Of a stretch of 64,000 nucleotides of DNA, positions 44,379 through 53,713 are shown piece after piece. The position numbers and the translations under genes are program-made. Under the pieces are notes generated by a model that worked only from the letters and a program-made list of their open reading frames with translations, did no database searches and was not told the origin of the DNA. Source of the stretch: Mariniphaga sp963747515 (GTDB lineage: Bacteria; Bacteroidota; Bacteroidia; Bacteroidales; Prolixibacteraceae); NCBI GenBank assembly GCA_963747515.1, contig CAVVFN010000008.1, forward strand, positions 620,001 through 684,000, written 5' to 3'. How positions within the stretch are numbered: position 1 is the first letter of the stretch; each line of letters begins with the position of its first letter.

Positions 44379-45797
44379 TTATTTATCAGTAGATAGAAAA
44401 GTCAGCACGCTCCCTTCCTTTTCTTTTTGATTATCCCTAATGACGCTTTTATATTCATACTCAACGGAGGAAGTCAGATTTGAAATTTCCATTTTAAATA
44501 CTCCCGGGTTATTTATTGTTTTTATTTGGGTTTGCTGCCAGTCTCTTTCTCCTTTTTTCCGGTAGCGAAAAAATACTTCAGCATGCCTGCCCTCCCTGAA
44601 AAAAGGATTAATCCTGACCAGCCCAATGACATTGGCATCCCGGTTGGTCATAACAATCATGTCTTTCGATTGGGTGAGTACTGCGCTGCTGAACCGCCCG
44701 ATTTCCACACCGGGAACATGAGCAACTGAAGGCCCTGAATAATATTCCCCTGTAGCAGGATCGTAAATTCCTACATGGTCCGACCGAAAAGGAGCCATAA
44801 TGACTTCCCCATCGGGCATCAGTTCAGCTTCCATGAAGGCTCCCTTCCCTTCTCCATGCTCAGGCCCCTTAATAAAAGTATCGGTAACAGGATCGTAAAT
44901 TCCCACATGTGCCGCATCCCGTGGTGCCATAAGAATACGGCCATTCTCCAGCTCCACACAACCAGAGTAGGCATTCAGAACATGTGCATTATGAGCAGCG
45001 CCGCTGGTATATGTATTTTTTTCCGGATCGTAGATTCCGACATGTTTGCTGTTGAAGGGAGTATAAATGACTTTCCCTGTCCTGCTGCTCCGGATAATGA
45101 TTGAAAACGTGTACGATTCGGCCTCATTATGTGGCGGCCCGTCGGTATAGGTGTCGGTTTGCGGATTGTACAATCCGGTTACCTTTGAATGAAGCGGTCC
45201 GAATACTATCAGCTCAGGCGATACTTTCGCACTGCCCAAAAAGGCATTGTCGGTTTTTCTCCCATGAGCAGCCCCATCTCTATAGGTCTGTGTCAGGGCA
45301 TCATATATACCTACATTCCGGCTCCCGCGCGGAGTAAGTATTACCGTATATCCGTCATCAAGAACTGAACCCATTCCAAATCCGCCTTCCTGTCCGTGTC
45401 TGGCGGTTTGCTTAACGGTGTTGGTCGCAGGATCATATTCCCCTACATATTGTCCGGTACGGGGTACCAATACAATCCGGCCGTCCTTTACCACTACACC
45501 TCCCCTGAATTCCTTGTTGCCGGTGCGCTCCGGTTTAGGTCCGTCGATGTATTCGTATTTTAAAACCCTGGCCTCAAATGTTGCCGTTGCAGATGCCATT
45601 TCGGAAACCGGCAGGGTTCTGATTTCAGGAACAGTAAATTCCTTTATGGTTTCAGGCTGTCCCGATGCATTTCTGTCAGTTGAAAATGAAACATCGGGGA
45701 ACGGTTTGGTGTCAATAAAAACTTTCCTGCTGTTACCAATAAATCCATAAAGTGCAATGATCGTTACTGTTATAAGACTTATAAGAATCTTTCTCAT
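44379..45797 (-). CDS. Exported propeller protein with 45-residue HVGIYDP repeats
   Basis: 472 residues with a short signal/anchor at about 4-20. Six copies of a VGxYDPxTxT motif start at residues 118, 162, 207, 253, 298 and 342, evenly spaced at 44-46 residues, with a degenerate seventh near 391. Each is preceded by a GRIVLVPR-type strand. This is a six- or seven-bladed beta-propeller. The last 70 residues form a fibronectin-like domain with RKKGERDWQQTQI. The ligand is unknown; it ends the catabolic operon, 64 bases after the phosphotriesterase-like gene. Confidence 0.78.
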   Translation of the reverse strand: MRKILISLITVTIIALYGFIGNSRKVFIDTKPFPDVSFSTDRNASGQPETIKEFTVPEIRTLPVSEMASATATFEARVLKYEYIDGPKPERTGNKEFRGGVVVKDGRIVLVPRTGQYVGEYDPATNTVKQTARHGQEGGFGMGSVLDDGYTVILTPRGSRNVGIYDALTQTYRDGAAHGRKTDNAFLGSAKVSPELIVFGPLHSKVTGLYNPQTDTYTDGPPHNEAESYTFSIIIRSSRTGKVIYTPFNSKHVGIYDPEKNTYTSGAAHNAHVLNAYSGCVELENGRILMAPRDAAHVGIYDPVTDTFIKGPEHGEGKGAFMEAELMPDGEVIMAPFRSDHVGIYDPATGEYYSGPSVAHVPGVEIGRFSSAVLTQSKDMIVMTNRDANVIGLVRINPFFREGRHAEVFFRYRKKGERDWQQTQIKTINNPGVFKMEISNLTSSVEYEYKSVIRDNQKEKEGSVLTFLSTDK

Positions 45798-45861
45798 CCG
45801 GTTAAAATTTTGTTTCTGTTTTATTTATACCTGTTAATGAATAAATTTAAAAGAAAGGTTG

Positions 45862-46827
45862 TTACAACTTAAAGGAATAGAGTCTGGCTGGTGTTGAAAA
45901 AAATATCTGCCCAAAAAACAGACTTATATATGGATGTTTATCCGGATTACCGAATTCATCAATCAAAAAAGTTAATCCTGGTTTTCCGCCATACGATTTC
46001 CAGTACGTATGTTTTGCCATATCCATACCCATTGTTATCTGGTCGGGGAATTCAGGCAGTAACTTTTCAAGGAGTTTCAGCGTAATATTTTCCTCACCGT
46101 CTTTCCATCTGAAAGCTGCATCGTATTCAACTCTGACTCCTGTCTGCAAAAGAGCCCTGTGATAGTCTAAATCATCAAGCCTGTCGACATGTGAAATCAC
46201 CACATGCTCCAAATCGGCCCCAAGCTTATCGAACAGCTGAGCCTGCTCCAGGGCCAGATGGCCGCTGTTGGTGTGCGTTAAAATGGGTGCGCCTGTCGCC
46301 TTATGGGCATTGACAACCGCCCTGAATACTTTTTCCTGATGAGTTGTGATGGCACCCTCTCCGGTGGCAAGTTTTATCAGTCCTGCTTTATAAGGCGTAC
46401 GTTCAGTAACAGGACCTCCGTAATCGTACCGGTCTATGCCGCTGGTTATGTCATCAATAAACAGGCGGGTAAGCTGATCCTCTGAATAATGATACCTCCA
46501 GTGATTCGGAACATAATATTTCTCCAGGTGAATGCCTGTAGGCGCAATTATATTTACTCCCGAACGACGGGATACCTCTGCAAGTTTAATTACATTGCGT
46601 CCGCAGTTTGCAGGCATGGTATCCACCACTGTCCGGCCTCCTGCTTTATAAAAAAGTGTCAGCTCATCATTCACCTTATCCACATCATTCAGGACAAATA
46701 AAGGATTGGAAACGGTCGGATAGCTATCTTCAATGATAATGTGCTCATGCGAATAGGTCAGACCCATTTCCCGGGGAGAAATATCTCCCAATACCGTTCG
46801 CACAAAAGGCTTTTTAGAGGGTTCCAT
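45862..46827 (-). CDS. Phosphotriesterase-family metal-dependent hydrolase
   Basis: 321 residues. The binuclear metal site is recognisable: H27-E-H29 in YSHEHII, the lysine in LIKLATGEGAITTHQEK that is carboxylated in this family, the histidines in ILTHTNSGH and VVISHVDRLDD, and the aspartate in TMGMDMAKH. Members hydrolyse lactones, phosphotriesters or amides. In a sugar catabolic operon a lactonase role after a dehydrogenase is plausible (inference). It begins 3 bases after the FAD oxidoreductase gene. Confidence 0.87.
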   Translation of the reverse strand: MEPSKKPFVRTVLGDISPREMGLTYSHEHIIIEDSYPTVSNPLFVLNDVDKVNDELTLFYKAGGRTVVDTMPANCGRNVIKLAEVSRRSGVNIIAPTGIHLEKYYVPNHWRYHYSEDQLTRLFIDDITSGIDRYDYGGPVTERTPYKAGLIKLATGEGAITTHQEKVFRAVVNAHKATGAPILTHTNSGHLALEQAQLFDKLGADLEHVVISHVDRLDDLDYHRALLQTGVRVEYDAAFRWKDGEENITLKLLEKLLPEFPDQITMGMDMAKHTYWKSYGGKPGLTFLIDEFGNPDKHPYISLFFGQIFFSTPARLYSFKL

Positions 46828-46830
46828 CTT

Positions 46831-48210
46831 TTAAGGCTTATTTCTGTTGTTCTTCCACCCATTACGTGTGGTATCGGCAGTTCTTCCCGGTACTTCGAGT
46901 ACAGCGCCTATTTTTTCAAGTTGATGCTGCAGCAGGTTTACCGAAACCTCAGCCGCACTGCTGTCAGTTTCAATTGACAGAGCGGCAGCCATGCCGGCAG
47001 CCTGTCCCATGCTCATGGTCTGCGCCATGGAACGACAGGAAGCATGGGCATCGTGTGTGGCAGAAAAGCACCTCCCTGCCACCCACACAGTAGAACTGTT
47101 TTTTGGTACCAGGGTGCCATAAGGGACTCCATATATACCACTTCCGGGTATATACTCCCACCGGGTTTCGTCCTCACCGGCTTCATTTTTCCGGTGATCC
47201 TCTATAGGTGCCCCACATAAAAAAACCGAAGATTCAGGTATTTTTCCTTCCATACATTCTTCCCTCGTAAGCCGGTGACGACCATAAACCCTCCGGGTTT
47301 CCCGGACCCCAACCTGATGCGATAATCCTATTATTTTGGAGTTCTCATATCCGGGCACTTCGTTTCTGAAAAACCGTTCGTATTCAAATGCCTGTTTTCT
47401 GCCTTCCATTTCAGCAAGGGTTAATTCTTCCATATCAAGGGCATCCATACCGGTTATTTTAACTGCAACAGTTGAAATACAGCCCGGCTGACTCATTTCG
47501 TGCGCAGAACCCTCTTTGCGCGGTAACATATACTGATTACCGTGATATGCCTCTGCCATTTTTTCCTTCATGACTTTTTTCCCGCCTGCATGGTTGAATT
47601 TATTTAAATTAACATTGCACATTCTGAAGGTGGTTGTCATGCTTTGGGCAGGTTCCATTTCACCCGCTTTTTCAAAAGGCAGACCTGCATGGTAACAATA
47701 ATCGGCATCGCCCGAGGCATCAATGATTCGTTTGGCATGAACGTAAAAGAAACCGGTTCCCTTGTTAAAAAAAACACAGGATGAGCGTTCCTCATCCTTT
47801 TCTACTGCCACCATCAGGGAATGGTACAACACCTTCACTCCATGACTCAACAGCATGCTATCCCATATAAATTTCAGTCGCTCGGGATTATAGGTAACGC
47901 CCGTTCCTGCACCATAGGTATTGGGGCGTAGAAAAACATCACCGGTTTTATCCAGTTCGTCCACCACAAGGTCGGGTAAGCCTCCTGCTATTTTACGGGC
48001 AGAATCGCCAACTGAGAAGAAACCGTAAAAGGTATCCAGCATCTGGGTGGAAGTACCCCCCGGAAACCCATACCTTTCTACAAGCAAGACTGAATATTTG
48101 TTTTGAAGGGAAGCACTTAAGGCAGCCAGGCAACCGGCTGAACCGGCCCCTATCACCAGGATATCAGTTTCAAGGCTTCGGTTTATCGCATCCCTTTTAA
48201 AAAAATTCAT
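46831..48210 (-). CDS. FAD-dependent oxidoreductase
   Basis: 459 residues. The dinucleotide-binding motif VIGAGSAGCLAALSA at about 19-33 is followed by LVERYGFPGGTSTQML; later come RIIDASGDADYCYHAG and a C-terminal FAD block GRCFSATHDAHASCRSMAQ with GQAAGMAAA. This is the FAD_oxidored (PF12831-like) family, often found in sugar or sugar-acid catabolic clusters. Its start codon overlaps the stop of the SIS gene (TAATG), so translation is coupled. There is no signal peptide. Confidence 0.88.
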   Translation of the reverse strand: MNFFKRDAINRSLETDILVIGAGSAGCLAALSASLQNKYSVLLVERYGFPGGTSTQMLDTFYGFFSVGDSARKIAGGLPDLVVDELDKTGDVFLRPNTYGAGTGVTYNPERLKFIWDSMLLSHGVKVLYHSLMVAVEKDEERSSCVFFNKGTGFFYVHAKRIIDASGDADYCYHAGLPFEKAGEMEPAQSMTTTFRMCNVNLNKFNHAGGKKVMKEKMAEAYHGNQYMLPRKEGSAHEMSQPGCISTVAVKITGMDALDMEELTLAEMEGRKQAFEYERFFRNEVPGYENSKIIGLSHQVGVRETRRVYGRHRLTREECMEGKIPESSVFLCGAPIEDHRKNEAGEDETRWEYIPGSGIYGVPYGTLVPKNSSTVWVAGRCFSATHDAHASCRSMAQTMSMGQAAGMAAALSIETDSSAAEVSVNLLQHQLEKIGAVLEVPGRTADTTRNGWKNNRNKP

Positions 48211-49007
48211 TACTCCTGATTTTTACCTACCTTTTCATAGAGCCTTGCCATGTTCCAGGCATGCTCGTCGTAGGCCGATTCAAATAATGCTTCTGCCTTT
48301 TCTGCACCAACCACTGCCGCACTGCTTAATACCCTGGGTTGTTTACCTGCCGCTGTTAGCAAACCGGCAAGTTCGGCTTTAATGCAATTAATAAGCAACA
48401 CCCCGCCCACAGTTGAACCCGGAGCTACCGGGGTATCCAGCCCGGGAATACGCACCATGGCATCGCCGACAGGTGCACCGGTATCCAGTACCACATCTGA
48501 AAAATCACCCAGCTTTTTGCCATCCTTCCTCCTGCTGACCGATTTCTCAGAATGCTCCTTTGAAATAATGGATACTACCTTTATTCTTTTCTTCTGAAAC
48601 AGTTCGGCAACTTCAATGGGCACTACATTGCAGCCGCTGGAAGAAATCAACAGGGCCGAATCGGTTTCCTTTAAATCAAAGTTACGCAGAATCCGTTCTG
48701 CCAGTCCGCTCACATTTTCAAGGAACATGGCCTGCCGCTGACCGTTTGAACCAACCACCAGGTTATGAAAAGTAAGCGACAATTCCACAATGGGATTAAA
48801 CCCCGGAAAGGAACCATACCTTGGCCACATCTCCTCAACCAGTATGCGGCTGTGCCCGCTGCCGAACACATGCACTACCCGTTCTGCCAGTATGGAACGG
48901 GCAAACAGCTGTGCAACCTGCCTGATTTGCTCCTGCTGCGCCTTTACCTTCTCAACAATCTCAGCCGATTTGCTTAAATAAAACTCTGTCAGATTCATAA
49001 ATGACAT
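48210..49007 (-). CDS. SIS-domain sugar-phosphate isomerase-like protein
   Basis: 265 residues. The SIS fold shows as VVHVFGSGHSRILVEEM near 43-59, ALLISSSGCNVVPIEVAE near 122-139, and IKVVSIISK. It resembles the sugar isomerase-like (UPF0309/MurQ-related) branch, which binds phosphosugars. With a ROK kinase upstream, an amino- or ketosugar phosphate is the likely substrate (inference). GGAG lies just before the overlapping start of the next gene. Confidence 0.82.
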   Translation of the reverse strand: MSFMNLTEFYLSKSAEIVEKVKAQQEQIRQVAQLFARSILAERVVHVFGSGHSRILVEEMWPRYGSFPGFNPIVELSLTFHNLVVGSNGQRQAMFLENVSGLAERILRNFDLKETDSALLISSSGCNVVPIEVAELFQKKRIKVVSIISKEHSEKSVSRRKDGKKLGDFSDVVLDTGAPVGDAMVRIPGLDTPVAPGSTVGGVLLINCIKAELAGLLTAAGKQPRVLSSAAVVGAEKAEALFESAYDEHAWNMARLYEKVGKNQE

Positions 49008-49094
49008 TTTATATTTAGATGCAGGACTGATCTGAATCGTATAAATAGTTTTCCTGCAACCTATCTGAAAACAATGGTAAGAACAGAACAGTTC

Positions 49095-50285
49095 TTAGTC
49101 CACTGTTTTTTCTATAATTTCCTTCGAACTTTTTTCTTTCAGAATAACTTTCTTACGGCCGTCAGGCAGGACTTCTTCCTTAATCAGCCAGTAATCTTTA
49201 TCGTACTCCACGAAAGCAGTAAGCGGCTCTGCTTCCTCCAGTCCGCGCCATTCATTCAGTTCAACAGGTTCCCATTTTTTTGTTTTGGCCGATTTATAGC
49301 ACGCATCCATAATGGCATTCACCACATAGCCATCGTAAAAATCTTCAATGGGCTTCTCCCCCCGTTCTATGGCCTTAAACATATCTGTAAACATGAAATT
49401 GTACCCCAGTTCATGGACTTCATCCCCCACCGGGAAGAGCCATCCTGAGTCTGATTCAGCCTTCTCGGCCACATATCCTTTTTTGCCGGGGGCTGAAAAC
49501 ATTTCAAATCCGGTACGTAAAAAATTATCGATTCGTATTGATCCTTCTACCCCGGCCACTTCATCTTTTAATTCCATGCCTCCCCGAAAACACCAGCTTA
49601 CTTCAAACTGCCCGATTGCTCCGTTTTGATACCGCACCAGCCCGATGGCATGATCTTCAGCAGCGATGGGCTTAACCTGGGTATCGGCCCAGCAAACCAC
49701 TTCCACCGGGCGGATATTTTTTCCGATAAAGCTGCGGCCAATCTCGATGCAATGGCAGCCCAAATCGACAATAGCCCCGCCACCCGAAATTTCAGGATTC
49801 CAGAACCAGTCGCTGTGCGGCCCCGGATGAGCTTCACGCGAGCGTACCCACAACACTTTTCCTATGGCACCGTTTACAACTGAAGCATGCGCTTTCAGAT
49901 GTTTGGGTGTATACACCAGGTCTTCCAGGTAGCCGTGAAAGATTCCGGCCTGTTCCACTTTCTGAAGGATCTCCCATGCTTCTTTTGCTGTACGCCCCAG
50001 CGGTTTGGTACATAAAACAGGCTTTCCTGCATCGACGGCAGCAAAAATAGCCTCCTTATGCAAATCGTTGGGCAGGCCTACAACCACCACATCCACTTCA
50101 GGATGGGTGATTGCCTCCTTCAGGTTGGTGGTCCAGTTTGGAATCTTATATTCCTCAGCAAATTTTGAACCTCTTTCCTTTGACCGGGAATAGACCATCA
50201 CGATTTTATCCCGGCTGCGTAAACCATGTATCGACATGGAATAAAACGTACCAATTAAACCGGTACCAAGCATGGCTATCTTCAT
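49095..50285 (-). CDS. Gfo/Idh/MocA-family dehydrogenase (cytoplasmic)
   Basis: 396 residues. The Rossmann motif MLGTGLIGTFYS begins at residue 5, VVVVGLPNDLHKEAIFAAVDA follows, and the catalytic lysine is in VLCTKPLGRTAKEA (normally EKP). IVDLGCHCIEIGRSF marks the C-terminal substrate domain. Unlike the Tat-exported relatives in this window it has no signal, so it works in the cytoplasm with free NAD(P). It is probably a sugar dehydrogenase of the operon. It starts 17 bases after the ROK gene. Confidence 0.9.
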   Translation of the reverse strand: MKIAMLGTGLIGTFYSMSIHGLRSRDKIVMVYSRSKERGSKFAEEYKIPNWTTNLKEAITHPEVDVVVVGLPNDLHKEAIFAAVDAGKPVLCTKPLGRTAKEAWEILQKVEQAGIFHGYLEDLVYTPKHLKAHASVVNGAIGKVLWVRSREAHPGPHSDWFWNPEISGGGAIVDLGCHCIEIGRSFIGKNIRPVEVVCWADTQVKPIAAEDHAIGLVRYQNGAIGQFEVSWCFRGGMELKDEVAGVEGSIRIDNFLRTGFEMFSAPGKKGYVAEKAESDSGWLFPVGDEVHELGYNFMFTDMFKAIERGEKPIEDFYDGYVVNAIMDACYKSAKTKKWEPVELNEWRGLEEAEPLTAFVEYDKDYWLIKEEVLPDGRKKVILKEKSSKEIIEKTVD

Positions 50286-50302
50286 TCTATATTGTATTAA
50301 AG

Positions 50303-51199
50303 TTATCTTACCTGATCGTTTTCCCTTGCAAAACAGGCTGCTCCCACTGCCCCTGCCAGATCGCCGTACACCGCTTTTACAATTTCAGTTTTATTGCCAC
50401 CGGCACGCCATTCATAAATATCCATATAATTTTCCAGCGGGCCAAATAAATCGTCCCCTGCTTCGGTAATCCCTCCTCCAAGAATTATCATTTCGGGTGA
50501 CAAAATATTGGTTAATGATGCCAGCCCGATGGCTAATTTCTTTACCGAAGTAAGCCACACCTCTGCAGCTAAACGATCGCCTTCCTTCCATGCATCAAGC
50601 AACTGTTGTGTAGAGCTGAATTTTCCAAAGCTTCTTTTTTCGATTGAACAGTTCCCGATGGCATCCTCCAGGCTTCCGGGGATTCCTGTAATATCGCGTT
50701 CACCGGTGCTGTCGATGACCATGTGCCCCAGGTGACCGGCCTTGTTAAATGCCCCCTGGTAAGGTTTTCCTTCGATAAGCAGGGCGCCGCCCACGCCGGT
50801 GCCCAGGGTAAGCATCGCCACATTCCTGCGGTTTTTTGCCGCCCCGAACCGTGCTTCCGCCATCATTGCTGCAATGGCATCGTTCAGTACAAAGGCAGGA
50901 GCCCCCAGAAAACGGCCCCATTGAAAATTCTCCAGTCCCTGCAGCCGTCCCGGCATATAGGCAATGGCTGTATTGCCACCATTGGGCAACCCCGGTGCAG
51001 AAATACCTGTCAATGTTTCCCGGAGTCCCAGCTTACCATTAATCTCTTCCACTGCTTCGGCAACGGCATTTTTCCATACTCCTTCCTCCCCGTCCCGGGT
51101 TGGCCTGTATACCTGTTGCAGAATGTTACCCGCTGAATCTATTGCAACTGCTTTTATTCGGGTGCCGCCTAAATCTATTCCGATTGTTATTTCTGACAT
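50303..51199 (-). CDS. ROK-family sugar kinase
   Basis: 298 residues. The phosphate-binding motif IGIDLGGTRIKAVAID begins at residue 6, and MLTLGTGVGGALLI and FNKAGHLGHMVID follow. The zinc motif CxCGxxGC of many ROK proteins is absent and replaced by TGIPGSLEDAIG, which keeps the structural glycines but not the cysteines. It should phosphorylate a hexose or amino sugar. Its gene lies 40 bases after the SDR gene. Confidence 0.88.
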   Translation of the reverse strand: MSEITIGIDLGGTRIKAVAIDSAGNILQQVYRPTRDGEEGVWKNAVAEAVEEINGKLGLRETLTGISAPGLPNGGNTAIAYMPGRLQGLENFQWGRFLGAPAFVLNDAIAAMMAEARFGAAKNRRNVAMLTLGTGVGGALLIEGKPYQGAFNKAGHLGHMVIDSTGERDITGIPGSLEDAIGNCSIEKRSFGKFSSTQQLLDAWKEGDRLAAEVWLTSVKKLAIGLASLTNILSPEMIILGGGITEAGDDLFGPLENYMDIYEWRAGGNKTEIVKAVYGDLAGAVGAACFARENDQVR

Positions 51200-51239
51200 T
51201 CTCTGATATTAAGATTATAATTGTTTCATTGCTCCCATA

Positions 51240-52034
51240 TTATGTGTATTGCCCTTCACTAAGTGTCCACCCTCCGTCAACAGCCACTACCTGTCCCGTG
51301 GTAAAGGAGGACATATCGCTCATGAAATATATGGCCAATCCGTCCAAATCAGCCGGCCGGCCTATTCTGCCACCATCCAGGGGTTGCTTTGTTTCAATGA
51401 ACGAAAGTATAGTCTCGTCTGAGGCTGCCCTCCTTGCCATAGGGGTATCAACCAATCCGGGGGCAATGGCATTGAAACGGATGTTGTTTTTTGCATAGTA
51501 CGCTGCTGTGGATTTTGTAAACCCTTCAATGCCCGCCTTGGCAGCAGCATAAGCAGGAGTGGTAAAATATTGTGGCGAGGGAGAAAAACCAAGTACGGAT
51601 CCAAGGTTCAACACCGAACCTCCCGTTCCCTGTTTTAAAAACTGTCTCACTGCTGCCTGGTTCGAAAGCATTACAGAGGTCAGGTTAAGTTCCAGGGTAC
51701 TTTCCCAGCCCTCCAGGGAAAGTTCATGCAGGGGCCCGTCCCCCCTTTTCCTGCCGCTTCCCCCTGCTACATGGTACAGGCCGTTAAATCCGCCAAATTG
51801 CCGGACACAGACTTCAATGGCTTCAACAGCAGTCTGCGGGTTCACAGCATCACCTGTCAGAATAACTGCCTGAACTCCCAAGACAGCCTCAGCAGACGAC
51901 ACGTGCTCATCGTCCTTTCCCACCACCACCACGTGCGCCCCGTTCTCAGCAAATGTCCTTGCAGCCGATAACCCGATGCCGGAAGTTCCCCCGATTACCA
52001 CAATGTTTTTATTAAGCAATGATTTTTGATGCAT
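51240..52034 (-). CDS. Short-chain dehydrogenase/reductase
   Basis: 264 residues, the classical SDR length. The cofactor motif GGTSGIGLSAARTFAENGA at about 15-33, the serine in VLNLGSVLGFSPSPQ and the catalytic pair in PAYAAAKAGIEG (Tyr-x-x-x-Lys) are all intact. The C-terminal ending GQVVAVDGGWTLSEGQ is typical. Probably an NAD(P)-dependent oxidation of a sugar or sugar acid in the operon. Confidence 0.91.
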   Translation of the reverse strand: MHQKSLLNKNIVVIGGTSGIGLSAARTFAENGAHVVVVGKDDEHVSSAEAVLGVQAVILTGDAVNPQTAVEAIEVCVRQFGGFNGLYHVAGGSGRKRGDGPLHELSLEGWESTLELNLTSVMLSNQAAVRQFLKQGTGGSVLNLGSVLGFSPSPQYFTTPAYAAAKAGIEGFTKSTAAYYAKNNIRFNAIAPGLVDTPMARRAASDETILSFIETKQPLDGGRIGRPADLDGLAIYFMSDMSSFTTGQVVAVDGGWTLSEGQYT

Positions 52035-52094
52035 AGGCTTTTCCCTTTCTAACCAGTTAATTTGATAATTACTTTACTGATACATAAACCCTGT

Positions 52095-53379
52095 TTAAGA
52101 ATCACCATTAAATTCTTTGACTGCATCAATCATGGCTACAATGTTTTCTACCGGAACATTGGCCTGTACATTATGCACTGTGCTGAACACAAAGCCCCCG
52201 TCTTTTGAAAAAATCTCACATAGCCGAAGCACTTCCTCCCTCACTTCTGCCGGACTTCCATAAGGTAAGGTTTTCTGCGTATCGACCCCGCCACCCCAGA
52301 ATACAATGTCTTTACCGTATTTCTTTTTCAACAACTGAGGATCCATCCCCCTCGCATTTATCTGCACCGGGTTTATGATATCAAAACCCGCCTCAATGAA
52401 TTTCGGCAAAAACGGCTCAACTGCACCGCACGAATGTTTAAACGTTTTCCATTGCGTATTTAAATGAACCCAATCGTTTATCCTCTTGTAGTAAGGCATC
52501 CACAACTCATCGAACTGTTCGGGAGAACAAAAGGTAGAGTCCTGGGTACCAAAATCGGTCCCGCAGATATAAACCACATCGATGTTATCGCCGATGACCC
52601 GACTCAGCCGTTTAAAATTTTCAAGCGCCAGTTCCGACTGCCTGTCAAAAACTTCAAGGATATACTCAGGCCGCATGACAATGCTCATGTACCATTCGGT
52701 GATGTCGCGAATGCCTTTTGGATGCTTTCAGTTTAATTCCCGGAACATGTGCAATATCGCCCAGGGCGGTTCCTCCCAGTCCGGCAACCACTGCCCTGCC
52801 TGTAGACCGCGCTTTTTGGGCAGTTTCTTTCCAATATTCCAGATCGGCTTCTGATACCAGTCCAAATTCCTCCAGATTGTCCTGTGGGTTAAGCTTGTCC
52901 TCATCAATGGGCTGCTGACGAATGATGGCATCAAAAAAATACCCGTTTTTTGGCATTCTTCCCGATGGCGAAGCAGACAAATCTCCCTGGGGGTACATCA
53001 GCACATCACCTTTTTCATCCGTTGAAGTATTGAATTTTTCAGGAACCAGGACGGTCTGCCCCCAGTTTGTAACATATTCCTTAAAAGGCTCGTGGTTATA
53101 AAAACCAAATGAATTGTTTTTCCCCTTTGCCCCTACTATATCGATGCCAATGATTTTCATCAACTCTTCATCCACTTCACCCAACATCTGATAGGGGTCT
53201 GTCACACGTACCGGTTTAGTTTTCAGTCCGTAAAATTTTCTTAAGTTTTCAACAGCCAAAACATGCATGCCCGTTACTGCAGTTGCGCCAATATCAACTA
53301 CCAAACGATCAGCCTGCCGGTGATTGACTGTTAAATCAAATCTTTCTTTTGATGTCATCTGTTTTAATATTCCGGTCAT
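52095..53379 (-). pseudogene. URO-D-like methyltransferase gene with a single frameshift
   Basis: Two frames together give a roughly 425-residue protein of the uroporphyrinogen decarboxylase/MtaA-like superfamily. The first frame (from 53379, or better the second ATG at 53358 giving MTSKERF) carries the N-terminal part as far as IAHVPGIKLKASK; the second continues with GIRDITEWYM to the end at 52095. They join at a run of four T (52716-52719 on the plus strand). Removing one base restores KLKASKGIRDITEWY. KHSCGAVEPFLPKFIEAGFD and VEEILRL-type helices mark the barrel. Related enzymes transfer methyl groups to or from corrinoid or thiol cofactors. First gene of the catabolic operon. It may be a true mutation or an assembly error. 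Confidence 0.85.
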
Positions 53380-53713
53380 AGAACAATTGTACCTTTTCTG
53401 GGAATGCTTTCAATTGAATCAACCTTAAATCGTAAAATTAATGTTGCAATTTCAACTTTGCAGAAGTAAAGCTATTAAAATTAACTAAAACAGTCAACCC
53501 TTCAGTCTTAAAGATGTTACCGGAAAGAAGAAAATCCATAAAAACAGTAAAAACTAACAATGCAACCTTAACTTAAGGCAATACCCTATTTTCTCCCGAT
53601 CTGCATTATTAAGAAGTGCTGGTACCGTGGTCTGGTATAAATAAACGAAGAATGTTACAATCAATTTTTGGATAAGAAATTGCATCCTCCTCCATTAAAA
53701 ATATAAACAAACA
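53380..53713. promoter_or_regulatory. Leader region of the catabolic operon with palindromes
   Basis: 334 non-coding bases upstream of the URO-D-like gene. CCTTAACTTAAGG (53566-53578) is a perfect 6+1+6 palindrome, and the overlapping word CAACCTTAA occurs again at 53420-53428. TTCAATTGAA lies at 53409-53418. These are candidate operator sites; no TAnnTTTG match is present on the minus strand. Confidence 0.35.

Noticed and set aside
52095..53379. Two separate genes for the URO-D-like protein
   Set aside because: The two frames are consecutive halves of one barrel and join at a single-base shift in a T run.
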